Shown: in pieces, positions 1-12,045 of the stretch
Layout: each line of letters begins with the position of its first letter
Position numbering within the stretch: the stretch's first letter is position 1
Source: Salpingoeca rosetta
Lineage: Eukaryota; Opisthokonta; Choanoflagellata; Craspedida; Salpingoecidae
Assembly (NCBI RefSeq): GCF_000188695.1
Contig: NW_004754911.1
Span: 884,775 to 911,533, forward strand
Length of the DNA stretch: 26,759 nucleotides
Reading direction: 5' to 3'
Notes under the pieces: model-generated
Database searches by the model: none
Seen by the model: the letters and a program-made list of their open reading frames with translations, nothing else
What the model was told of the DNA's origin: nothing
Program-made: the position numbers and the translations under genes

Positions 1-452
1 ATCACGCCACGCTTCTTCGCCTCAGCAACACGGGACGATTGCGACACGCGCGCGTACAGCCGTGCAGGGTCGCTTGCAACGCGTTCAAACTCCTCCAGCT
101 CGCTCAGTACAGCCTCGCGCGCAACAATGGCGGCGCGCACCTCCTCCCACAGCTCAACGGCCTGACGCAGGGCATGCAGCGTGTGGCCCTGCACACCACT
201 GCCGTGACCACTGGGACCACCGCCACCAGCGGCGCTTCGTGCTGCGCGCGTGTGTGCGGATGTGCGGACGCCGCGAATGCGATCGGCGACATCGAGCGGC
301 TGCAGGCGGTGGCGCCGGCTGATGATGGTGGTTGATTGTTGAAGGTGGTGAATGGTTGATGGTGGTGATTGGTGGATGAGTTGGGGCATTGGAAAGGCAC
401 AATAAGCAAATGAGACGCACTCTGTTCTTCTTCAACAACGGTCACCACCATG

Positions 453-525
<73 letters not shown>

Positions 526-1223
526 CAACCACGCGTGCCGTTCTTTCCCCACTCTCTCCTCGCCCCCCCCTACTTCCCTGCGTCACCAACACTGCGGCTT
601 ACGTTGTGGCCGATCCTGGGCGAGAGTACTTGACGCTGCTGTAGAGGATTGCCTTGTCTAGTTTCTCCATGGTGCTCAGCCGGAGGTCCCGCCAAACAAC
701 ATCGAACCGCCGCTGCAACGCATCGAATTCCCGCTGCCGCCTGCACAGGGGCAAACACGGGTCGTGGTGATGGCGGTGGTGGTGCACGTGAGGTTGTGTG
801 AGGTTGTTCGTATGTATGGGTAAGTGTCTTCGTGCGCCAAGGACATTGGGAGGCAACGATCCAAGTCATGCCACCATCAGCAAATTCATCGTCATGATCG
901 TTGTGATCGTTGTGATCGTTGTGATCGCACTTCATCTCATGGTCGTCGCCTGTGAGCTGATCCAGCGCAAGATCATTCATATCCGCAGCCAGGCCGCCCA
1001 TCTGCACCAAACACACACACACACACATGTGTCAAGTGAGAGTCGGTTGAGTGGAAGGAAGGCCTGTGCAGAAGGATGTGCACACGCAAACAAACAACCA
1101 ACCAACCAACCAATCAACCAACCAACCAACCAATCAACCAACCAACCAACCAATCAACCAACCAACCAACCAACCAATCAACCAACCAATCAACCAACCA
1201 ACCAATCAACCAACCAACCAAAG

Positions 1224-1277
<54 letters not shown>

Positions 1278-1580
1278 CCAAACCAACCAACCAAACAACC
1301 AAACAACCAACCAAACAAATAAACAAAACAGAGTGTCCCTCATCACCATGGTGAGCCCACCTGCACGGCGTTGACGTTCCACATGCCCTTCTCGTACGAC
1401 TTCTTCTCCTGCAGCAGCTGCTGGGAGCGGGCGTGATGCACAGCGAGCGCCTCTCGTCGCGCCTGCACCTCCGCCTCGTCCTCCTCAAGATCCGGCGGCG
1501 CCCGCTCAGGGAACATGCTGCCATCACGTGGGGAACGTCGATGTTGTTGTTGTTGTTGTTGTTGTTGTCGTTGTTGTTGG

Positions 1581-1641
<61 letters not shown>

Positions 1642-2843
1642 GAAAGTGTGCGTGTGTGAGAAATTGTGTGAAGTTTGGGTGTGTGAGTGCACGTCAAAGC
1701 AGCATTTCACGTCCCTGGCTCCAACATGCACAAACACACACACACACACACACATCTGCAATCGTGCACGCAAACGTTCATGTCTTCTCTCCCTTTTGTC
1801 CTTTTCACGCTGTCCAATCTATCCTGTGCACTCACGAGAAGACGGCGGGGAGGAAGTCTGCCTCGTGCTCCTCCAGCCACTCCTTGTAGTCGACAAACTC
1901 AAGCGTGTTCTGCCACCACTTGAGCCACGACTCGTACTGCCGCGCCTGCCGCGCCTGGGTTGTGGTGGTGGCGATAGTGGTGGCGATAGTGGTGGTTGTG
2001 GTGGTGGCGATGGTGGTGGTGGGGTGTGAGCAGACTTCAGACGAATACACGAGACCAGCAACAACAACAAGAGCAACAAGAACAACAACAAGAACAGCAG
2101 CAACAACAAGAACAACAAGAACAACAAGAAAAACAAGAACAACAACAACAACAACAACAAATTCAAGAAGAAGAACAAGAACAGCAACAACAACAACAAA
2201 CAAACAAGAACAGCAACAGCGAACTCCATGCGATAATGTGTCCCTGCGTGCTGTCGTTGTGAACTTACGAGGTGTTGTTCAGAGGGGTTGGCGACCACTT
2301 TTGGCGGGCGATTGCGATATGAGCGGTGAAACCGCTTTTCCTTCTTCTCCTTCTCATCCTTCTCCCCACCTCTCTGCTTGCGGCCCTTCTTGCTCGTGCC
2401 GTTGCCGTCACCGTTGTCTTTCTTGGTGTCGCCGGCAGTTGCCGCTGTCACTGCCAAGAGAGTGTGGCGTTGAGTTGAATGAGCATGAAAATGTGTGTGC
2501 ACGTGTGCACGTGTGCATGTGAGTGGCGGTCAAACGATACAAGCTCTTGTACGAACAGCACTTGTCATTGCATCAGCTGACACGGTTCTCCCCAAAGCCT
2601 TCTTGTGTACATGTGTACGTGTGCATGTGTGTGTGTGTGTGCGTATGAGTGTGTGTGTGCATGTGCACGTGTGTTGACATACACTCTGACGCCGCCGTCT
2701 CCTTGAGCGCCTCGTCGTTGCTCATGAGGACGTTGTTGACAGAGAACGGAAACTCGTTGTCGGCCCTTTGCAGGTTTCGATACGCACGAACAAAGCGATT
2801 GGTGGGAAATGTGAGAGCAGGGTAGCAACAAACATGCACGCAC

Positions 2844-2921
<78 letters not shown>

Positions 2922-3132
2922 GAGTTGCAAGCAATCCTTCGTGCGTGCGTGCGTATGGTGTTCACCTGTGTGGCATGAGCGCTCCCGCGATGTCCAAATC
3001 CTCTGGCGCCGGCAGCACCTGCCCAAATATCCTGTGCACATACACACGCATGTGTACAGATGATGGTGGCGGGTTGGAACATGCGGTGAGGAAAGCAATT
3101 GCGTACGTTCAAGCACACCCACATACACATAC

Positions 3133-3179
<47 letters not shown>

Positions 3180-3212
3180 CACACACACACACACACACAC
3201 CCGCACTCACAC

Positions 3213-3250
<38 letters not shown>

Positions 3251-3503
3251 ACTCACCCATATGAGTGCAGCTCGCCCAGGGTGTCGTCCACGATGGTCTT
3301 GAGCGTGAATTCCTCTGAAAGTTTTCCGTATATTTTCGTCATTGAGACGAAGCGGTAGAGCGGGTCGTCCATGTCGGATATGGCGGCGGGCGTCAGCTGA
3401 TGGTGGAGGAGGAAGGGGGGGGGGTGGTGAGGTGATGCGTTCATGACACAAATGAGACAGACAGACAGACAGACAGACAGACAGGTACGGAGAGACAAAC
3501 AGG

Positions 3504-3601
<98 letters not shown>

Positions 3602-6557
3602 AACGCACCGCTGGGTCGTTCTCCATGAAGATGGGGAGGGAGGGCTGTAGCGTGATGAACCAGACGAGCTCTCGATCAGAGACGCGCGGGACCCGCGGAC
3701 GGAAGTGCAGGTCATCGTCGTCCGCAGCCGATAGCGGTGCCTGTTGTGGCCGTCATCGTGGTGTTGTTGTTGTTGGTGGTGATGGTGGTGTCGGTGATGT
3801 AAGGACGCGTGGTAACGTGTGCGCGTATGTGTATGTGTGCACGTGTGAAAATGTGAGGGGGAAACAGGGCTGACGACAACCGAACCACGGTGGGCACACG
3901 TGTGCAACAAACATGTGTAAAACAACATCAGCATTCACATGCGCGCGCGCGTGTGTGTCGACTGACGTTGGCAACAAACTCCTGGACGTGTGGGTGTCTT
4001 CGTGTTGCGTGGGAGAGAAGGTACCGACGCCCCGTCGGCCGCTCTTGCTCAGGTGGCGGGCGCTTCGGCTGGAACCACAAAACGGGAGAGGGAGAGGTGT
4101 GGAGGGAGGGAGGTGAATGATTTTGTTTGTTTGTTTGTTTTTGTATGTGTGTGTGTGTGTGTGCGCATGTGCGGAGGAAAGTGACGAGTATTGCGACGAC
4201 AACAACAGTACACGACAACAACGACAACAGCCAAACAGGGCAACGCGTGCGCACCAGCACGGGGTCGAGCAGGTGTTTGGTGTTGAGATGTGCACTCAAG
4301 ATGGGATCCATGTCACCTGCACCAAGGGAAACCAAAGGAACGAGAACGCGTGAAACCTTCGCCGACCATCCCAACGCTTTGACTCAGTCCTGCTTCTTCA
4401 TGCCCCAGCAATAGCAACACACGCACACGCACACACAGACACACAGACACACGCACACACGCACACACAGACACAGACACAGACACAGACACACACAGAC
4501 ACACGCACGCACAGACACACACAAACACACACGCACGCACAGACACAGACACACACACCGACACAGGCACACACACCGACACTCACACACGTACACAAAC
4601 CCCCCTGCACACTCCCAACCGCTGCTGCCTCACCGATGTCGGCGTCTGGTTTCTGCCGCCACCGCAGCATCGCCTGCGTCATATCGTGAACCTCTCGCGC
4701 GTGCTGCTTTCGCTGTCGTGTTGTTGCGCTGTCCGCAGGCGCCCGCTTCGTGGCTGCTGTTTCTGCTGTTTCTGCTGTTGCTGCCGTGAGCTGCGACGGC
4801 GTGGCTGCGAGCGTGCCCGTGCTCTCGACACGCGGGACGGTGCTGGAGGCAACAGCCGCTACAGACGCAGACGTGCGCAGTGCCATTGAGTCTCGCTTCT
4901 CCTGCTGCGAAAACGACGCCATAAGCAGTCGCGATGACATGGGCGGCGGTGTCGGGATGTTGACGCTGCCGTCTGTTGCCGGGCGCGTTTGCGACTGCGC
5001 GAGGGAGGTGGAGCGACGTGCACGGTACGCTTTCGATCGGCGGTGGCGGCGGCGATGATTGTGCTGGTGCTGGTGTGTTGATGGTTTGGGTGTCTCGTCC
5101 ACGCCGACTTGCCCTTCATCCTCTCGCTCTGCTTCCTCCTGGTGGGTGTGGAGGCGGGATGAGGGTGGTGGGGGTATGGGTACGTGCAGTGTTTGAAGTG
5201 CAGCGAACATGCATGAGCGGTGAAGACAGGTGCGTGGATGGATACAACGAAAACCAGACACAATCAAGCGCATGGAACCGGCAAGGAGGAGTTAGAAAGG
5301 AGGTTTGAAGGAGGAATAACGAAGGAAACAAAGAGCAGGGAACAAGGAACACGGGGAACAAGGCAGCACAGTACAAGAAGCAAGGTGTCATGTAACAACG
5401 GCCTACCTGTGTGTAAAACAGGGAGGACAGGCACGAGGCGCTAACGGCGCGGCGAAGGGACCGGCGACCAGGTCCGCTTGTCCGCCACTTCACGTCCTCC
5501 AACAACCGCTCCATCGACAGCGGCTCCAAGATGGTTGGCAGTGACGCCCGCCGCCGCCGCGCCGAAGGCGACGCTACCATGCTCTCATCACCATCACCAC
5601 CACCATCATCATCACCATCATCACGACCATCACCAGCACGACGACGACGACGACCACGCAATCGCTGCTGCCGCTGTTGTTCGAGTTTTTGTTGCGCTTC
5701 CACAGGTACATCAACCACAATCACACGACCGCCATCACCATCATCATTATCATCATCATCGCGCACAAGGCCACTGTCCCCGCTTCGCTGATGAGGCGGT
5801 GCAAGCCTCCCTCCCTGCATGTGCACACCCGCATCCATGCCCACACCTGCACCAGGCATTGCAGCCGACATCATGCTCGCCGACGATGGTGATGGCGACG
5901 GCGACTGTGTCGAGAGCGTGCGCGTGCCGCTGCTGTCGTACTGCACGAGGTGCTGGTTTGCAAACGGCAGCCCGAGCGCGGCCATCTGGCGAACGGAGAG
6001 CGCAGACGGGGATGTGTTTACCACCGACACGCGGCGTGAAACCGCTCCCTCCAGCACCGACTCAAGCTCTGGTGGTTGATTGTCGGTGGTGGGCGGTGGA
6101 AGAAAGGCAACGAGGCGATGGGACGTGAGAAACATGCGTGTGTTGCGTGTGTGTTTGTGTGTGTGTATGTGTGAGTATGTGTGAGTGTGTGTTTGTGCGT
6201 GAGTGTATGTTTATATGTGTGTGTGCGTGAGTGTGAGTGCGTGTGTGTGTGTGTGTGCGTGAGTGTGAGTGCGTGAGTGTGAGTGCGTGAGTGTGAGTGC
6301 GTGAGTGTGTGTGACTACATCTTGCTTCAAAGGCGCTCTGTACTACAGTCGCGCGTGCTTGCAGGCACGGCACCTTTGATTCGCTTGAGGGAGGTGTCAA
6401 AGGGGATGCTGGGCATTTTCATGTCGCGTTTCAGTGCCGCGATGCGGTCCGACAACTGGCGCTGGTACTTGTCATCTGCAAGGGCGGTGGTGGTGGTGGT
6501 GGTGGTGGTGGTGGTGGTGGGGATGGTCACATCAAAATGAACTCAAGCATGAGAGCA

Positions 6558-6588
<31 letters not shown>

Positions 6589-7534
6589 CGTACACACATT
6601 ACACGCAATCTCTCACTCTCACTCTCTCACTACCATTTCCTCTCGCTTCATACCTCGCATGTCTTGGATGATGTACCATCGAATGAGCATGTAGACTGGC
6701 ACATGACGTGTTGTTGATGTGCCTGCAAGCAAAACCAATGTCAGAGACGTTGGTAGACGGGGTCAGTGAAGTCTACGAACCTGTGTGCTGCGAGTTTGGC
6801 TCACAGTGTGCAAAACAGGCGAGCAGCTTGCACACACAGACACACGCACGCACCCAGACACAGACACACAAAACACACCCACAGACACACGCACGCACAC
6901 AGACACAGACACACAAAACACACGCACCCTGGAGGTCTTTGCTGGCCTGAGTGACAATGACAGGGCGACAGGGTCTGTTCTTGGAGCGCTTGAGCTGCTC
7001 CCCGAGATAGGCGCTAATCTCCTTGATCTTGAACGCCCTGCGCGCATCGCCAGCGAGTTTGGACAGATAACGGATGGTGTTGGCGCTGTCGGAGAAGACG
7101 CCTCGCTGGCGCGCACGGTCTGGTGTGTGTGCAGCGTGTTGCAAACAGGATGGGGGGGGGGGTAACAGAGGGTGAGCTGAGGAGGTGTGTGGTGTGGGAT
7201 GTGTGCATGTGTGTGCACGTGCGTGTGTGCGTTTGGTTGTGCAATTTGTACGTCATGTGTGTGTGTGTGTGTGTTTGGGTGCACTTTGAATGTTGAGCTT
7301 ACTGAGCAAGGTTCGTAGTCGTCGATACAGCAGCACGGAAATCTCAATCAGCGTCCACGGAATACGTCGGTCAATCTGATGGTGCGAGCAATGCATTGTT
7401 TGGGCATTGGTGGTGAGGATGCCGCAGGGAACAGAAACAGGACCACAACAGCGCAAAAGGCTCAGTTTGACATGCATGTACACCCACCCACACCCCCCCC
7501 CCACACACGCACACACGCACACACGCACACACAC

Positions 7535-7615
<81 letters not shown>

Positions 7616-8239
7616 TTCACATGACCTGGCATGCCGATGCCTGCAAGGATCACCGACCTCTTTGTTGATGGCATCTGAGAGCACGGCGTTCCACTTGCGC
7701 CGCGAAAAGTCGTCCCACGCGCGTTTGAGCTCCGTGATGATGACATCGTGGAAAGGCGCCATACCTGCGGTGAGCAGGGAGGCGGCAGCAGCAGGAGAGA
7801 GACAGGGGGGAACACAAGATGAGGGCGGTTGTTGTATCCGAAGGAGAGAGATAGACGGACACAGACACAGGCATACATACAGAGGCGCATGTACACGTAC
7901 ACATACACACTCACGCGCGCGCGCACACACACACACACCTGTTGGTGTAAAGCCTGCAGGACGGGGCTCTTCGAGGAATCGTTCAAGCACTGCGTGCAGC
8001 AGGTGGTCTTGGGTCCGGACATGACCGACGGCTGGATCCGTGTCAAACGCGTCGCTGGAGCCACTGCTACCACTCAACTCTGTTAACAAGGCAGCAGCAG
8101 CACACACACACATCAGCAAACCAACAACATCAACAACAATAACGTCATGCGCAAGCTATGCCACTTGAAACACAGCCACTTCCAACACAGTGAACAACAA
8201 GCGGCAACAGCAATCCACAACAGCACACACAGACACACA

Positions 8240-8280
<41 letters not shown>

Positions 8281-8400
8281 AGACACAGACACAGACACAC
8301 ACACACAGACACACATACCTTTCTGGAGTGCTTGAAGCTTTGATTGCACATCCTTTTCTCGTTCTCGGGTGTCTTCCAAGTCCTCATCCACTCGCGACAT
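1..8400 (-). CDS. CCDC87: CCDC87-like coiled-coil protein, 3' end outside window
   Basis: I assembled 21 exons: 8319-8400, 7939-8079, 7658-7764, 7303-7375, 6928-7119, 6654-6722, 6374-6475, 5407-6068, 4634-5138, 4255-4316, 3967-4068, 3609-3740, 3257-3396, 2966-3031, 2683-2765, 2269-2450, 1836-1954, 1361-1517, 931-1001, 603-740 and 318 to the left edge. All junctions keep frame, giving at least 1167 residues. The start ATG at 8400 has a good context (GCAGCCATG). Segments that recall vertebrate CCDC87, in the same order: [18 protein letters not shown] (exon 5), [10 protein letters not shown] (exon 12), [23 protein letters not shown] (exon 17), [10 protein letters not shown] (exon 20) and [12 protein letters not shown] (exon 21). 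This recognition is from memory, not alignment. Exons 8-9 (about residues 256-645) are low-complexity, rich in Ser, Ala, Asp and His. Exon 16 is Lys/Glu-rich. The protein is longer than the roughly 850-residue human one. In mammals the gene is tied to sperm function; a flagellar role here is inference. The exon 19 donor is the least certain junction. Confidence 0.72.
453..521. repeat. (CA)n microsatellite, CCDC87 last intron in window
   Basis: About 34 AC units with one AA interruption near 479, inside the intron 319-602. On the transcript strand it reads (GU)n. The flanking frames reading Thr-His or Val-Cys are artefacts. Confidence 0.97.
1087..1328. repeat. compound tetranucleotide array (CAAC/CAAT, then AAGC, then CAAC/AAAC)
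   Basis: Block one, about 1087-1220, is CAAC with regularly interspersed CAAT units. Block two, about 1222-1276, is pure AAGC. Block three, to about 1328, is CAAC/CAAA. All share a four-base period and lie in the CCDC87 intron 1002-1360. Successive single-base changes in the unit account for the block structure. Confidence 0.95.
1541..1641. repeat. (TTG)n trinucleotide array
   Basis: About 33 TTG units with a CGT interruption near 1569 and a TTGGTTG step near 1578. It lies in the CCDC87 intron 1518-1835 and reads (CAA)n on the transcript strand. Confidence 0.96.
1959..2220. repeat. GTGGTGGCGATA minisatellite followed by CAA/GAA array
   Basis: A 12-base unit, GTGGTGGCGATA, recurs imperfectly at about 1964-2025. 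A CAACAAGAA-type array follows at about 2057-2220. Both lie in the CCDC87 intron 1955-2268. Confidence 0.85.
2847..2921. repeat. (CA)n microsatellite
   Basis: About 37 uninterrupted units in the CCDC87 intron 2766-2965. Confidence 0.97.
3134..3249. repeat. (ACAG)n plus (CA)n compound array
   Basis: About eleven ACAG units (3134-3178) run into interrupted CA repeats ending eight bases from the exon 13 donor of the CCDC87 gene. Confidence 0.95.
3455..3601. repeat. (ACAG)n and long (CA)n array
   Basis: A short ACAG run (about 3455-3484) is followed by about 48 uninterrupted CA units (3505-3601). The array ends eight bases from the CCDC87 exon 12 donor. Confidence 0.96.
4418..4592. repeat. (CA)n array interrupted by CAGA and CACG
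   Basis: About 175 bases of CACA with CAGACA and CACGCA variants, in the CCDC87 intron 4317-4633. The variants suggest an old, decaying array. Confidence 0.93.
6132..6313. repeat. interrupted (TG)n / GTGAGTGC array
   Basis: TG repeats with GTGAGTGTGAGTGC units repeated near 6255-6313, in the CCDC87 intron 6069-6373. On the transcript strand it reads CA-rich. Confidence 0.92.
7485..7613. repeat. long (CA)n array with C-run start
   Basis: CCCACCCACACCCCCCCCC leads into CACACG and then about 35 CA units, in the CCDC87 intron 7376-7657. Confidence 0.95.
8223..8312. repeat. (CA)n / (CAGACA)n array
   Basis: CA repeats with CACAGACACAGA blocks end seven bases from the exon 1 donor of the CCDC87 gene. 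Confidence 0.94.
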
Positions 8401-8760
8401 GGCTGCGCAGCCCGCAGGGCCTTGGCAAAGCACAGCGAGCAAAAACAACGCAGGCGAGCAAGCCAGCCAGCCAGCCAACGAAGATGTATTGGTCTTCTCT
8501 TGTCGCTGCTTCCTTCACAACCACCCAATAATTTACCAACCGCCAATCGATTTTGCCAACAGCAGCGTTGATTTTACCAACACCCCGTTGGCAAAAAGCC
8601 GCGCGAAGCCTTCGCTCGTCCACCTCATCCTTTGTTTGCCCTCCACTTCGCTTCGCTCTTCTGCTGTGCGTGTCCTGCCAATGCCGAAAGTGTGAGTGTG
8701 CACGATCAGCACCAAACGACAACAACTCAGCTGAGGAAAGCACACATTGACCGTCCAGCA
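8401..8760. promoter_or_regulatory. divergent intergenic region between CCDC87-like and SH2 genes
   Basis: This 360-base stretch separates two start codons that point away from each other, so it should contain both promoters and both 5' UTRs. It has no long dinucleotide array, unlike most non-coding DNA here. Near its middle is a cluster of TTT(A/G)CCAAC-type motifs (described separately) and CCAAT-like sequences at about 8524 and 8543. A short AGCC repeat lies at about 8458-8477. I see no TATA box. Confidence 0.6.
8532..8596. promoter_or_regulatory. regularly spaced repeats of a TTTACCAAC / TTTTGCCAAC motif
   Basis: Three direct copies, TTTACCAAC (8532-8540), TTTTGCCAAC (8551-8560) and TTTTACCAAC (8572-8581), end 20 and 21 bases apart. 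An inverted copy, GTTGGCAAAA, follows at 8587-8596. The spacing is close to two DNA helical turns, as for a protein binding the same face repeatedly. The position between two divergent start codons suggests a shared control element. I cannot name the factor: the motif partly resembles RFX X-box or NF1 half-sites but fits neither well. Confidence 0.45.
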
Positions 8761-11236
<2,476 letters not shown>

Positions 11237-11257
11237 CTGATGATGTATGCTCTGTGT

Positions 11258-11343
<86 letters not shown>

Positions 11344-11591
11344 TTGTGTGTGTATCCGATACAAGCGCGAGTCTAAGATATCTGTGATGTCTTGGAGCGC
11401 GCGCGTGAATCGCAAGAGAGAGGTGCGTCTGCTCGTCGGACCGGGGGAGGTGAATTCGAGATGAAAGCCGAAACGCACACGCATTCACGCACATGCGTGC
11501 TAGCTCGCACGTGAGCCGCCACGCACGACTGTCTGGCTGTTTCTGTAAGCAAAACACCCGAACCCAAAAGAAAGAAACAGATCGATAACCA
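11237..11591 (+). other. 3' flank of SH2 gene up to the assembly gap
   Basis: No gene is visible. It contains a long (TG)n array at about 11257-11355, then about 235 bases of mixed sequence without a credible exon. I find no AATAAA signal. It should hold the SH2 gene 3' UTR and lies in a convergent arrangement with neurochondrin, whose end is on the other side of the gap. Confidence 0.6.
11257..11355. repeat. (TG)n microsatellite after SH2 stop
   Basis: Nearly perfect TG array, beginning about 20 bases after the stop codon and so probably in the 3' UTR. Confidence 0.96.
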
Positions 11592-11691
11592 NNNNNNNNN
11601 NNNNNNNNNNNNNNNNNNNNNNNNNNNNNNNNNNNNNNNNNNNNNNNNNNNNNNNNNNNNNNNNNNNNNNNNNNNNNNNNNNNNNNNNNNN
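11592..11691. other. assembly gap of exactly 100 N
   Basis: Exactly 100 consecutive N. A round number normally marks a scaffold join of unknown true size. The left flank is ordinary mixed sequence and the right flank is AT-rich simple sequence, which probably stopped the assembly. Confidence 0.98.
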
Positions 11692-11951
11692 TATATATAT
11701 ACTAAACTATGTATATCTGTAGCTATCTTTAATTCTGTATTTTTTATATATTTATATATATCCTTTATATGTGTATGTGTATACGATAGATCGAGAGAGC
11801 GAGATATTCTGAGTGTGGGATGGGCTACATATGGACATCGAGATATGTATATACATCTATATATATATATGGATGTTTACATTCATAGACGTATATATAT
11901 AGATTTTTATATACCTATATATATAGCTATATATATCACATATATCACATA

Positions 11952-11955
<4 letters not shown>
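11692..11955. repeat. AT-rich simple sequence right of the gap
   Basis: About 260 bases dominated by TA, TATAT and ATATC steps (for example TATATATATA at the gap edge and TATATCACATATATCACAT near 11931). It contrasts sharply with the GC-rich remainder and holds no coding frame. It leads directly into a (CA)n array. It is the most AT-rich stretch of the window and lies between the ends of two convergent genes. Confidence 0.85.

Positions 11956-12037
<82 letters not shown>
11956..12037. repeat. (CA)n microsatellite after NCDN stop
   Basis: About 40 CA units ending eight bases from the neurochondrin stop codon. On the transcript it would be a (GU)n tract in the 3' UTR. Confidence 0.96.
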
Positions 12038-12045
12038 CGTCGTGC

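Noticed and set aside
860..930. Extension of CCDC87 exon 19 through a Asp-His-Asn repeat
   Set aside because: The later donors in this stretch do not fit the phase of exon 20; the donor after 931 does. Kept as the least certain junction of that gene.
1087..1328. CRISPR-like or satellite array
   Set aside because: The units are four bases without spacers, in an intron of a eukaryotic gene: plain microsatellite.
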